The notes beneath the pieces are model-generated. The model worked only from the letters and a program-made list of their open reading frames with translations. It had not been told where the DNA came from and made no database searches. The translations under genes were made by a program, and so were the position numbers. Source: Pseudomonadota bacterium (GTDB taxonomy: Bacteria > Pseudomonadota > Alphaproteobacteria > Acetobacterales > Acetobacteraceae). From it: DNA of 58,937 nucleotides. This document shows, one piece after another, positions 1 through 8,378 of this stretch; positions within the stretch are counted from its first letter, which is position 1, and each line of letters opens with the position of its first letter. The stretch covers positions 1 through 58,937 of the forward strand of contig JAKADX010000024.1 in NCBI GenBank assembly GCA_021818505.1, given 5' to 3'.

Positions 1-72
1 TCCGATCTTCTGATCATACGTCGACCCATGAAGATCTGGCGAAAGCAGGCCAGGATAAATAGATCCGTCCAT
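1..72 (-). CDS. 5' end of an unidentified gene (runs off left edge)
   Basis: A minus-strand reading frame opens with ATG at 72 and stays open to the window edge. Only 24 residues are visible, starting MDGSIYPGLLSPDLHG. A good Shine-Dalgarno (GAAAGGA) lies about 8 bases upstream on the minus strand, and a perfect TTGACA box sits further upstream at 155-160. This makes a real start more likely than a chance ORF. No domain can be recognised from so short a fragment and there is no signal peptide. It is transcribed away from the DUF2126 gene's 3' end. Function unknown. Confidence 0.55.
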   Translation of the reverse strand, partial: MDGSIYPGLLSPDLHGSTYDQKIG

Positions 73-130
73 TGTGACGGTCCTTTCGGGAGTGGACTGA
101 GTAACCCGCCCAGATGGGCCGGTTCGTAAG

Positions 131-160
131 ATTTAGTTTGTAATTGCACGCGCGTGTCAA
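131..160 (-). promoter_or_regulatory. Candidate sigma-70-type promoter of the left-edge gene
   Basis: On the minus strand a perfect TTGACA (155-160) is followed after 18 bases by CTAAAT (131-136) as a weak -10 box. It lies about 60-90 bases upstream of the ATG at 72. The -35 is convincing and the -10 is poor, so the promoter is only a candidate. Confidence 0.35.
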
Positions 161-242
161 GATGCTGTGAACGGAGGGGGGTGCGTCATCTTGGCAACAG
201 GGGAGGGGGGAGTCAGATTTATCGCTGATTGCAAAGTCCGCT

Positions 243-256
243 TGACCGAATGGTCA
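243..256. promoter_or_regulatory. Inverted repeat, possible TetR-type operator
   Basis: TGACC-GAAT-GGTCA is a perfect 5-base inverted repeat with a 4-base centre. Palindromes of this style (TGACCG..CGGTCA-like) are typical of TetR-family operators, which is general knowledge. No regulator gene is adjacent within the window, and the nearest start codon is 170 bases away. The role is therefore unproven. Confidence 0.25.
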
Positions 257-375
257 GGCAGATGCAGTTCGGAATGCAAATTTATTGCGTATAGTGTGCG
301 GTTTTGCTGAGGTCTTGATTTCGCGTCGTTTCTTCGGCGGCTGTCGGCCTTGGCGCTGCGTCCTGCGCCGGCGCA

Positions 376-3300
376 TCAGGCGAAGCGTCGGAGATCCAGC
401 GTGCGCGGGTGTTCCTTGGCGGGCGTCGCCACCGGTTCGGCCATTGCGCCTGGCGTATGTCCGAACGGAAAAAACCGGGCCCGACGGCGTGCCTCGGCCT
501 CGTTCGCGTTGACCGGAAAGGTTTCGTAATTGCGTCCACCGGGATGCGCGACGTGATACGTCAGGCCGCCGAGGCTGCGGCCGCTCCAGCGGTCGAAGAG
601 GTCGAACACGAGCGGCGTCTGCGCGGGGATAGTCGGGTGCAGCGCGCTCGGCGGCTGCCAGGCCTTGAAGCGCACCCCGGCCACGTATTCGCCCGCCCGC
701 TCGGTGCGCGACAGCGGGATGCCGATGCCGTTGCAGGCCAGCGAGAACCGTTCCTCTACCAGCCCAAGGGCGCGCAGCTGCAGCCGTTCCACCGAGCTGT
801 CCACGTAGCGCGCAGTGCCGCCGGCGGTCACCTCCTCGCCAAGCACATGCCAGGGTTCCAGCGCGTGGCGCAGTTCCAGTGTCACGTCGGCCACCGTGGC
901 CTCGCCCACGATCGGGAAGCGGAACGCCAGGTGCGGCGCAAACCATGACGGATCCAGACGGACTCCGAGCGCAGCCAATTCTTCAAGAGAGTTGCGGAAA
1001 TCCGTCTCGACGTAGTGCGGAAGCATGAAGTCGTCGTGCAGCCGGGTGCCCCAGCGGACCAGCCGCCGATCGTAAGGGGTCTGCCAGAACGCCGCGACGG
1101 CGGCGCGCATCAGCAGCATCTGGGCCGCCGACATACGCGCGTGTGGTGGCATCTCAAAGGCGCGAAACTCCACCAGACCACGGCGGCCGGCCGGGCCGGC
1201 GGGGTCGTACATCTTATCGATGCAGAACTCGGTCCGGTGCGTGTTGCCGGTCATGTCGGCGAGGATGTTGCGTAGCAGCCGGTCGGTCAGCCACGGCGGG
1301 GTGTCGCGGAACGGCGTGATCCGCTCAAATGCGATTTCCAGCTCGTTGACCGCGTCGTCCCGAGCCTCGTCCACGCGCGGGTGCTGGCTGGTCGGGCCGA
1401 TGAACAGGCCGCTGAAGAGGAACGACAGGCTGGGGTGGTTGTGCCAGAATCCGAGCAGACTCTTGAGCAGGTCGGGACGGCGCAGGAACGGACTGTCGTC
1501 CGCCCGGCCGCTGCCCATCACCACGTGATTGCCGCCGCCGGTGCCGACATGGCGGCCGTCCAGCATGAATTTTTCCGCGGCCAGCCCAACCCGCCGCGCC
1601 TCGGCGTATAGCTCCTCGGTGCGGGCGATGTGCTCGGCCCAGGTCGCGGCCGGGTGGACGTTTACCTCGATCACCCCAGGATCTGGTGTCACGGAAAAGT
1701 GAAGCAGGCGGTGGTCGGACGGCGGCAGGTACCCCTCCAGAATCACCTTTTGTCCCGCTTCGGCGGCGGTCGATTCGACGGCGGCGAGCAGATCCAGCCA
1801 GTCCTCGGCCGCATGCAGCGGCGGCAAGAAGACGTGTAGCAGGCCGCCGCGCGGTTCCACCGCCAGCGCCGTGCGGACCACTTCCGGCGCATCCTGACCG
1901 TGCAGGGGAAGCGTCTGGCCGATGACAGGCTCGAACCCGCCCGCGGATCGTTCGTGAGCCCGGCGCAGCGCTGCCTGCCGGGGCAGGGGGGCGCGAGGCG
2001 CGAACGGATCGGCCTCGTACTCGTGCTCTCTGCGGTCGGGATCGGCCCAGGGCAGGCTCTCCAGCGGCAGGCGCAGACCAATCGGGCTGTCGCCGGGGAC
2101 CAGGAACAGCGTGTCGCCGCGAAAGAACCAGCGGCCGGTCTGCCACCGCCTCACCCCGTTCGCGGCGACCCGCCGCAGCGGCAGCACGCAGCCGACCGGC
2201 GCGGCCAGGCCCTGCGCGAACACCCGGGCCATCCGCGCCCGCTCCAGCGGATCGCGCAGCCGGTTGTCCTCGACCATCACGTTGGCCGGCAGGCGATGCT
2301 CCCGCCACAGGTAGTAATGCACGTCTTCATGCGCCGGCAGGACCATCGCCGGATCGACCCGCAACCGCTCCGCCAGCGCCGCGGTGAAGCGCGTCGCGTC
2401 CTCCGGCCCGGCGGTGCCGCGGTCGCGGTCGGGATCGGCGAGCAGGCCAGGATCACGCCAGACGATCTCGCCATCCGCGCGCCAGTGCGCCGACAGCGCC
2501 CAGCGCGGCAGCGGCTCGCCCGGATACTGCTTGCCCTGGCCATGATGCAGCGCCGCGCCGGGTGCCCACAGCGGCGCCAGTCGGCGCATCAGCGCGCCCG
2601 CAAAGCGGCGCTTGGTCGGGCCGAGCGCGGCGGTGTTCCATTCCGGCGCCTCCTGGTCGGTGGCGGCGACGAAGGTCGGCTCCCCGCCCATGGTCAGGCG
2701 CACGTCGCCGGCGACCAGCGCGCGATCGACCCGCGCCCCGGCGGAAAGGATGTCCTGCCACACCTCCTCGGTGTACGGCTTGGTCACGCGTGGGGTCTCC
2801 GACACGCGGCGGACCGACATGGCGACGTCGAAGGTCACCTCGCACGGCTCGACCAGGCCGGAGATCGGAGCGGCGGATTGCGGCGTCGGGCTGGCGGCGA
2901 GTGGGATGTGCCCCTCACCGGCCAGCAGGCCGGAGGTGGCGTCCAACCCGATCCAGCCGGCGCCGGGCAGATAGACCTCGGCCCAGGCATGCAGGTCTGT
3001 GAAGTCGGCACTCGGTCCTTCCGGCCCCTCCAGCGGCTTCACGTCGGCGACGAGCTGAATCAGGTAGCCGGAGACGAAGCGCGCGGCGTAGCCGAGATTG
3101 CGCAGCAACTGCACCAGCAGCCAGGCGGAATCCCGGCAACTACCCTGGCCCTCGGCCAGCGTCTGCTCCGGCGGCCAGACGCCCGGCTCCATCCGCACGA
3201 TGTAGTTCGTACGTGCCTGCACCATGCGATTCAGCGCCACCAGCATATCGATCGTGCGCTGCGCGCCCCGCGGCACCTCCGCGAGCAGGGCGGCCAAGCC

Positions 3301-3675
3301 CGGCCCGACCGGATCTGTGCGGCGGAACGGCGCCAGTTCCTCCTCCAGAACCGGGTCGTACGTGAACGGCCAGGTTTCCGCCTGTGGTTCGAGGAAGAAG
3401 TCGAACGGGTTGATGGTCGCCATGTCGGCGACGAGATCAATCGTGACCTCGAAATGCGTCACCTTCTCGGGGAACACGACGCGGGCGAGGAAATTGCCCT
3501 GCGGGTCCTGCTGCCAATTGAGGAAATGCGGCTTCGGCGCGACCGCGAGCGTGTAGGCCGGCACCGGCGTGCGCGCATGCGGCGCCGGACGCAGACGTAT
3601 CGTCTGCGGCCCAAGCGAAACCGCGCGGTCATAGCGATAGGTTGTGCGATGGGTCAGCGCGGCGTGGATTGACAT
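376..3675 (-). CDS. Transglutaminase-like / DUF2126 fusion protein
   Basis: This 1099-residue protein has the full architecture of the large bacterial transglutaminase/DUF2126 family. There is an N-terminal bacterial transglutaminase beta-sandwich domain (about 5-100). A transglutaminase-like papain-fold core (about 140-260) follows, with probable triad Cys180 (GQGSCRDSAW), His229 (DLHAWAEV) and Asp245 (GLDATSG). The long DUF2126 region runs from about 300 to the end. There is no signal peptide, so it is probably cytoplasmic. The exact reaction is unknown for the family, and a protease or amidohydrolase-type role is usually assumed. The ATG at 3675 is 2 bases past the FAD oxidoreductase stop, which makes it the last gene of that minus-strand run. 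The usual partners I know for this family (circularly permuted ATP-grasp and alpha-E proteins) are not adjacent here. Confidence 0.88.
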   Translation of the reverse strand: MSIHAALTHRTTYRYDRAVSLGPQTIRLRPAPHARTPVPAYTLAVAPKPHFLNWQQDPQGNFLARVVFPEKVTHFEVTIDLVADMATINPFDFFLEPQAETWPFTYDPVLEEELAPFRRTDPVGPGLAALLAEVPRGAQRTIDMLVALNRMVQARTNYIVRMEPGVWPPEQTLAEGQGSCRDSAWLLVQLLRNLGYAARFVSGYLIQLVADVKPLEGPEGPSADFTDLHAWAEVYLPGAGWIGLDATSGLLAGEGHIPLAASPTPQSAAPISGLVEPCEVTFDVAMSVRRVSETPRVTKPYTEEVWQDILSAGARVDRALVAGDVRLTMGGEPTFVAATDQEAPEWNTAALGPTKRRFAGALMRRLAPLWAPGAALHHGQGKQYPGEPLPRWALSAHWRADGEIVWRDPGLLADPDRDRGTAGPEDATRFTAALAERLRVDPAMVLPAHEDVHYYLWREHRLPANVMVEDNRLRDPLERARMARVFAQGLAAPVGCVLPLRRVAANGVRRWQTGRWFFRGDTLFLVPGDSPIGLRLPLESLPWADPDRREHEYEADPFAPRAPLPRQAALRRAHERSAGGFEPVIGQTLPLHGQDAPEVVRTALAVEPRGGLLHVFLPPLHAAEDWLDLLAAVESTAAEAGQKVILEGYLPPSDHRLLHFSVTPDPGVIEVNVHPAATWAEHIARTEELYAEARRVGLAAEKFMLDGRHVGTGGGNHVVMGSGRADDSPFLRRPDLLKSLLGFWHNHPSLSFLFSGLFIGPTSQHPRVDEARDDAVNELEIAFERITPFRDTPPWLTDRLLRNILADMTGNTHRTEFCIDKMYDPAGPAGRRGLVEFRAFEMPPHARMSAAQMLLMRAAVAAFWQTPYDRRLVRWGTRLHDDFMLPHYVETDFRNSLEELAALGVRLDPSWFAPHLAFRFPIVGEATVADVTLELRHALEPWHVLGEEVTAGGTARYVDSSVERLQLRALGLVEERFSLACNGIGIPLSRTERAGEYVAGVRFKAWQPPSALHPTIPAQTPLVFDLFDRWSGRSLGGLTYHVAHPGGRNYETFPVNANEAEARRRARFFPFGHTPGAMAEPVATPAKEHPRTLDLRRFA

Positions 3676-3677
3676 GC

Positions 3678-4796
3678 TCAGCCCGGCGGGGTGAAACGGC
3701 GCGGGTCAAGGGTCGCAAGAACCGGGCCAAGCGCACCGGGATCACGCCCGGCGATCAGGTCGGCGACCAGCCGCCCGGCCGCCGGCGATGTCTGGATTCC
3801 GTAACCGCCCTGGCCAACATTCCAGAAGAACCCCTCGGCATCGCCTGCCCAGCCGATTGCCAGCTCGCGGTCGGGGGTGAAGGTGCGCAGGCCCGCCCAG
3901 GCGCGCTCGACCCGTCGCACGTCGATCGCCAGCGCCTGCTGCATTCGGTCGATGGCGATCGCGATGTCGAGTTCGTCGGGTTGCACGTCCTGCGGGTCGA
4001 GGTCGGTCTCATCGGCCGGCGAGACCATGAGTTTCGTCCGCGCCTCCGGCCGCGCGTACCAGGTGTGCGCCACGTCGTTGATCATCGGCCAGTCGGTGAC
4101 GGTCCAGGGAGCAGGGTCGATCACCACGCCGGTGCGCCGCTTGGGCTGCAGGCCGAGTGGTGTCACACCGGCGATCCGCGCCACCTCATCGCCCCAGGCA
4201 CCGGCGGTGTTGACCAGAACAGGGGCGGTGAACACGTCACCGCCGGTGACCTCGACGTGCCATTCGCCGTTGCGGCGTTCGATGTGCCCGGCGCGGCTGC
4301 GCAACGCGAGCGCACCGCCGCGGGCGCGCAACTGTCGCAGAAAGCCCTGATGCAGCGCCGCCACGTCGAGGTCGAAAGCATCGGCCTCAGTGGCGGCGCC
4401 CTTGGTCCAGCCGGGCCGCAGCGCCGGCAGCATGGCCTCGGCCTCGACCGGCGTGATCTCGGTCAGGCCGAGCCCGGCCGCGAGCAGGTCGTGGAAATGC
4501 GCCATCTGATCAGCGGGTGCCAGGAACAGCACCGGGCGGTGCAGCATCAGCGGGGTTTCGGTGAAACCTGGCGGCGGCGCGGTGAAGAACGGCCGCGACA
4601 GGCCGGTCATCAGACGCGCGGTCGGTGGCCCGTAGTTCTGGATCCACATGGCGGCGGAGCGGCCGGTGCTGTGATAGCCGGCGGCGTCCTCGGCCTCGAT
4701 CAGCGCGACGCGGCGGTCGGCGGCGAGATGGGCGGCGGCGGTGGCGCCAGCGATGCCGGCACCGATGACCACCGCGTCGAGTGCGTGCGTGTCCAT
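3678..4796 (-). CDS. FAD-dependent amino acid/amine oxidoreductase (DAO family)
   Basis: The product has 372 residues with an N-terminal Rossmann FAD-binding motif (VVIGAGIAGATAA, residues about 9-21), a following acidic ADP-ribose contact (IEAED) and a C-terminal FAD-closing segment (GQGGYGIQTSPAAGRL). This is typical of the D-amino acid oxidase/glycine oxidase/sarcosine oxidase superfamily. Such enzymes oxidise an amine carbon to an imine and give ammonia or an amine on hydrolysis. The substrate cannot be read from sequence. I chose ATG 4796. A longer version from a TTG at 4832 exists but adds 12 atypical residues. The gene lies 48 bases after the amidase stop and just before the DUF2126 gene, so it is probably co-transcribed. 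Oxidation of an amine released by the amidase is an attractive but inferred role. Confidence 0.85.
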   Translation of the reverse strand: MDTHALDAVVIGAGIAGATAAAHLAADRRVALIEAEDAAGYHSTGRSAAMWIQNYGPPTARLMTGLSRPFFTAPPPGFTETPLMLHRPVLFLAPADQMAHFHDLLAAGLGLTEITPVEAEAMLPALRPGWTKGAATEADAFDLDVAALHQGFLRQLRARGGALALRSRAGHIERRNGEWHVEVTGGDVFTAPVLVNTAGAWGDEVARIAGVTPLGLQPKRRTGVVIDPAPWTVTDWPMINDVAHTWYARPEARTKLMVSPADETDLDPQDVQPDELDIAIAIDRMQQALAIDVRRVERAWAGLRTFTPDRELAIGWAGDAEGFFWNVGQGGYGIQTSPAAGRLVADLIAGRDPGALGPVLATLDPRRFTPPG

Positions 4797-4844
4797 GCGG
4801 CGCAGGATCGACCGCCGATGCGCCGGCCGCAAGATGGCGGGATG

Positions 4845-6287
4845 TCAGATGCCCGGCGGGCGCCGCTCGCGCCAGGGCATCGCCTGTTCGAGCACGGTAG
4901 CGAGTGCCAGCAGCGTCGCCTCGTCGCCCTCCCGGCCGACCAGTTGCACGCCGATCGGAAGGCCGTCCGACGACCAGTGCAGAGGCAGTGACAGCGCCGG
5001 GTGGCCGGAGATGTTGAACGGGAACATGAACACGGCGTCCGTCCACTTCGCATTGTAGCGGTCGAGGTCCGGCTCGTTCATGTCCCAGTAGCCCAGCGGA
5101 CGCGGCTTCTGCGTCAGCGTCGGCGTGAGAAACACGTCGTAGGGCAACAGATCAGCGGCGATCTGGCGCGACAGCACGCGCAGCGCGGTCACATCGGTCG
5201 CGTGGTCGATCGCCGAAAGCGACCGGCCGCGCTGGATGATCGCCCACGTGGTCGGCTCGACGTCGGCGGCGGTGACGGGGCGACCGACAAGCGATTCCAG
5301 TGCGTCGAACATGGTGGCCGATTCCACCGGGGTCATGCGCGTGTAGGTGTGCCAGGCGCTCGTCGCATCGAGCGTCATGTTGTGCTCCTCGACGACGTGG
5401 CCGAGCGCCTCCAGGACGTTTGCGGTGCGCTGCACGGCGGCAATTGCCTCGGCGTCGATCGCGCTGCCGTCGGGTGGGCTCACGGTGAAGCCGATGCGTA
5501 GCCGCGCCGGCGGCCGCATCGCGACTTCGCGCCACGGCGCGGCGGGAACGGGTGGGGTGTAGGGATCGCCTGGCAATGCGCCCGCCAGCGCGTCGAGATA
5601 ACCGGCGGTGTCGCGCACGCTGCGCGAGACGCAGAGGAAATAGGCACCACCGTACCAAAAGTCACCGAACGGCGCGAGCGTGACGCGCCCGCGCGAAGGC
5701 TTCAGCCCGACGACACCGCAGCAGGAGGCGGGAACGCGGATCGAACCGGCGCCGTCGCTCGCTTCCGCCAGTGGCACCATCCGCGCCGCCACCGCCGCGG
5801 CCGATCCGCCGCTCGATCCGCCGGGCGTCACGTCGGCACGCCAGGGATTGCGCGTCGGGCCATAGAGACGCGGCTCGGTGGTGATGGCCCAGCCGTTCTC
5901 AGGCGCGTTGGATTTGCCGACCAGCACGAACCCAGCCGCCTTGATGCGTCGCGTCTGTTCGGAATCCGCAGGCGCGCGAACATGGCGCAGCCAGGCGCAG
6001 GAATTCGTCAGCGGCGCGTCCTGCCACATCGAGGCGAGTTCCTTGAGCAGATAAGGCACGCCCGCGAATGGGGCATCCCGCGGCACGCCCGCCGCCAGCT
6101 GCGCGCGGGCCATGTCGTCGAGCCGATGAATCACCGCATTCAGCCGCGGATTGTGCCGGTCGATCAGGGTGAGCGCCGCTTCCAGAAGCTCGGCCGGCGT
6201 CACGTCTCCCTTGCGCACCAGTTCGCCAAGCGTCAGTGCGTCGCTCTCGGTGTAGAGCCGGATCAGATCATCGGTGACATGCGGCAT
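4845..6287 (-). CDS. Amidase (amidase signature family)
   Basis: This 480-residue protein carries the amidase signature core with the Ser-cisSer-Lys triad: Lys82 (LLKELASM), Ser158 in the glycine/serine loop (PGGSSGGSAAAVAARM) and Ser182 (GAGSIRVPAS). The serine-to-serine spacing of 24 fits the family. It hydrolyses a carboxylic amide to acid plus ammonia or amine, probably in the cytoplasm. The start is ATG 6287, with AGGGATC about 9 bases upstream. An open frame continues far upstream but it is antisense-like read-through across the hairpin and the transporter gene. It follows the ABC substrate-binding protein gene across a strong stem-loop, so the likely substrate is what the transporter brings in. 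Confidence 0.92.
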   Translation of the reverse strand: MPHVTDDLIRLYTESDALTLGELVRKGDVTPAELLEAALTLIDRHNPRLNAVIHRLDDMARAQLAAGVPRDAPFAGVPYLLKELASMWQDAPLTNSCAWLRHVRAPADSEQTRRIKAAGFVLVGKSNAPENGWAITTEPRLYGPTRNPWRADVTPGGSSGGSAAAVAARMVPLAEASDGAGSIRVPASCCGVVGLKPSRGRVTLAPFGDFWYGGAYFLCVSRSVRDTAGYLDALAGALPGDPYTPPVPAAPWREVAMRPPARLRIGFTVSPPDGSAIDAEAIAAVQRTANVLEALGHVVEEHNMTLDATSAWHTYTRMTPVESATMFDALESLVGRPVTAADVEPTTWAIIQRGRSLSAIDHATDVTALRVLSRQIAADLLPYDVFLTPTLTQKPRPLGYWDMNEPDLDRYNAKWTDAVFMFPFNISGHPALSLPLHWSSDGLPIGVQLVGREGDEATLLALATVLEQAMPWRERRPPGI

Positions 6288-6309
6288 GACAGGGATCCCT
6301 GCGTGCAGG

Positions 6310-6335
6310 GCAGGGGAGGGCGGTGCCTCCCCTGC
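6310..6335 (-). terminator. Intercistronic stem-loop after the binding-protein gene
   Basis: A perfect 10-base-pair inverted repeat (GCAGGGGAGG, 6-base loop, CCTCCCCTGC) lies 11 bases beyond the stop of the substrate-binding protein gene and before the amidase start. No T-run follows, so it may act as a 3'-end stabiliser or attenuator rather than a full terminator. It would keep binding-protein mRNA in excess over the downstream enzymes. Confidence 0.65.
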
Positions 6336-6346
6336 GCGCGGAAGTT

Positions 6347-7480
6347 TCAGAGGCCGGCCCGAATCGCGTCCACGTTGATGGCGACGTATTCCGCGGGCAG
6401 CTTGTAGCCCTCCGCGTCGGCCTTCACTTTCGTCACGTCGAACTTGTTCGCGTCGGCCACAAGATCGTTCTTGATGACGTCGGACGGCGTGATGGGCGAG
6501 CTGATCTGACCGATGTCGTGGATGGTCTTGAAGAACAGATCCCAACTCGCGAGGTCGTGCCACCCCCAGCCCTGCCGCTTGGCCATGTCGCCACGGAACA
6601 CGTTGGCGAGCTGCATCATGGACTCGGTCGCGACCGGTGGCGTCATCTGCGAGGCGAGGCCGGGGAACTGCTGCATCACGATGTGCGTCGCCGCGCGCGG
6701 GTTCTGGTAGCCGAACTCCAGCCCCATCGCCCAGCCGCGCAGATATGCCGCGTAAAGCGCACAGGTATTCGCGTCGGAAAAGTCCTTGGCCCGGATCACG
6801 AAGCTGTTGGCGGGGAAACGCGAGAACGAACGGCCCAGCACGTAGTCGAAGTTGAGGCCCTGGCCCTTCCACTGCGCGCGCAGACCCTCCCAGCTCAACG
6901 CGGCGTCGCCCTTGCCCTGTGCAAGCGCCTGCGCCCAGCCGTTGCCGGCCTCGACATATTTCACCGAGCCGGGTGCGAGACCCGCCTGGGCGAACCACGG
7001 ATCGCAGATCGCCTGCCAGCCGGCGCTGCCCAACACCACGGTCTTACCGGCGAGCGCCTTGATGTCGGCGGGCCTCTCGCCCTTTCGGAAGGCGATGTCG
7101 AATACGTCGAGCGCACCCATCTCCCACACGGAGAGCAGCTTCATGCCCTGTTCGAGGCCCAGCGAGAACACGCCGGGCGACGGATAGCCCATGTCGGACT
7201 GGCCCTGATCGACGAGCTTGACGCAGGCGGTCGCCTCAAGCGGACCGGGTTCCAGCGTGGTCGCGATATCGTCGAAATAGCCGAATTTCTTTGCGACCCA
7301 ATAGGGATAGTCGTCGAGCACCTCGACGGTGCCGCGCGGTGAGACCCAGCGGACACGCCGCTCGGCGGCGCTTGCGCGGCGTACGGCGTATGGCGCAAGC
7401 GTCGTCACGGCAACGCCGGCGGCACCCACCTGCAGCAGCCGGCGGCGTCCGAACCGTCCGGCATCGCGGTTGTCGTTCAT
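6347..7480 (-). CDS. ABC transporter substrate-binding protein (NrtA/SsuA/ThiY type)
   Basis: This is a 377-residue periplasmic binding protein. It begins with a twin-arginine signal (FGRRRLLQVGAAGVAVTTLA) ending near ARRASAAERR, so it is probably exported folded through Tat. The mature part resembles the type-2 binding fold of nitrate/sulfonate/taurine/pyrimidine-precursor importers, with segments such as PSPGVFSLGLEQG and LAGKTVVLGSAGWQ. The ATG at 7480 has GGGAGAGG about 6 bases upstream. It is the third gene of an ATPase-permease-binding protein operon and is followed by a stem-loop, then an amidase. The ligand is unknown. The neighbours point to an amide-containing organic solute rather than an inorganic ion. 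Confidence 0.87.
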   Translation of the reverse strand: MNDNRDAGRFGRRRLLQVGAAGVAVTTLAPYAVRRASAAERRVRWVSPRGTVEVLDDYPYWVAKKFGYFDDIATTLEPGPLEATACVKLVDQGQSDMGYPSPGVFSLGLEQGMKLLSVWEMGALDVFDIAFRKGERPADIKALAGKTVVLGSAGWQAICDPWFAQAGLAPGSVKYVEAGNGWAQALAQGKGDAALSWEGLRAQWKGQGLNFDYVLGRSFSRFPANSFVIRAKDFSDANTCALYAAYLRGWAMGLEFGYQNPRAATHIVMQQFPGLASQMTPPVATESMMQLANVFRGDMAKRQGWGWHDLASWDLFFKTIHDIGQISSPITPSDVIKNDLVADANKFDVTKVKADAEGYKLPAEYVAINVDAIRAGL

Positions 7481-7514
7481 GGCAGCCTCTCCCTGGTTTG
7501 ATTTTGCCTTGACG

Positions 7515-8366
7515 TCACGACTCCCAACTTGCCCACTTCTTGCCGATCCAGTAGAAGAGAACGTAAATCGAAATTCCGATCAGTGCGAGAATCAGGATCA
7601 CCGCGAAGAACTGCGGCATGCGGATCAGCGACGAATAGTAGGCGAGGCGGTTGCCCAATCCTTCCGCGCCGCCCACCATCTCCGCACCGACCGCGGTGAG
7701 CAACCCGAAGATCGAGCCGACCATCAGGCCGACGATGATCATCGGCATCGCCATCGGGATGCGGATCTTCATGAATATCTGTATGGTATTCGCTCCGAAG
7801 CTGCGCGCCAGCGCGATCTTCGCCAGATCGGCGCGGCGGAACCCGGTGGCCGCGTTGATCATCACCATCGGCCCGACCGCAAGTGAAACCGCGATGATGC
7901 GCGGCTCCATTCCGAACCCGAAGCGCAAGATCAGCAGTGGCACCAGCGCCAGCATCGGCGTCGTCACCAGCAGCAGAATATAAGGCGTGATCACTTTCTC
8001 GACGAACGGGAACTGGGTGATCACCGCGGCGAGCAAGAATCCGGCGCTGGCGCCGATTGCGAAGCCGGAGCACAGCTCGGTCAGCGTCACGACCATATGT
8101 GGGAAGATGAAGCGGAAATCGTGCACCAACGCCCAGGCGATGAGGCTCGGTGTCGGCAGGATGTACTGTGGGACCTGAAAGATCCGTAGCAGCAATTCCG
8201 AGCCGCCGATGATGACGACGGCGACCAGCACGATGGCGGCCGCTTCCAGCCAGGTGCGTACGCCGGGGCCGCTCGTCAGTGCAGACCAGTTGGAAAGGCC
8301 GATCTCCGCGTCCTGTTTGCTTCGTGTGTCGAAGGTCGGGATATTGTCGGCCAGGTCGTCAGGCAT
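7515..8366 (-). CDS. ABC transporter permease (SsuC/TauC type)
   Basis: This 283-residue inner-membrane protein has about six hydrophobic segments. The cytoplasmic coupling loop is recognisable around residues 175-200 (ALARSFGANTIQIFMKIRIP), matching the EAA-type loop of binding-protein-dependent permeases. Overall it looks like the permease of nitrate/sulfonate/taurine-class importers, with a roughly 50-residue cytoplasmic N-terminal extension before the first membrane segment. It lies 12 bases after the ATPase stop and 34 bases before the binding-protein start, all on the minus strand. It should form the homodimeric channel of this importer. Confidence 0.9.
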   Translation of the reverse strand: MPDDLADNIPTFDTRSKQDAEIGLSNWSALTSGPGVRTWLEAAAIVLVAVVIIGGSELLLRIFQVPQYILPTPSLIAWALVHDFRFIFPHMVVTLTELCSGFAIGASAGFLLAAVITQFPFVEKVITPYILLLVTTPMLALVPLLILRFGFGMEPRIIAVSLAVGPMVMINAATGFRRADLAKIALARSFGANTIQIFMKIRIPMAMPMIIVGLMVGSIFGLLTAVGAEMVGGAEGLGNRLAYYSSLIRMPQFFAVILILALIGISIYVLFYWIGKKWASWES

Positions 8367-8378
8367 GGCGCGCCCCGC

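Larger units (their letters stand above)
73..375. other. Intergenic region, AT-richer than its surroundings
   Basis: This 303-base gap separates the start of the partial left-edge gene from the stop of the DUF2126 gene. It is visibly AT-richer than the flanking coding DNA and has no convincing ORF of its own. It holds the candidate promoter at 131-160 for the left-edge gene, a short inverted repeat (GCCCA-GA-TGGGC, 108-119) that would lie in that gene's leader, and a second inverted repeat (TGACC-GAAT-GGTCA, 243-256). I saw no T-tailed terminator for the DUF2126 gene. Confidence 0.6.

Noticed and set aside
1900-3672. A 590-codon plus-strand open frame opposite the DUF2126 gene
   Set aside because: It is exactly antisense to a confidently recognised gene, has shadow composition (rich in Arg, Gly and Ala) and has no recognisable domain. 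Long antisense frames are expected at this GC content.
6288-6998. Long N-terminal extension of the amidase reading frame
   Set aside because: The frame is open for 237 more codons but runs through a strong hairpin and opposite the transporter reading frame. The amidase domain begins right after the ATG at 6287, which has a ribosome binding site.
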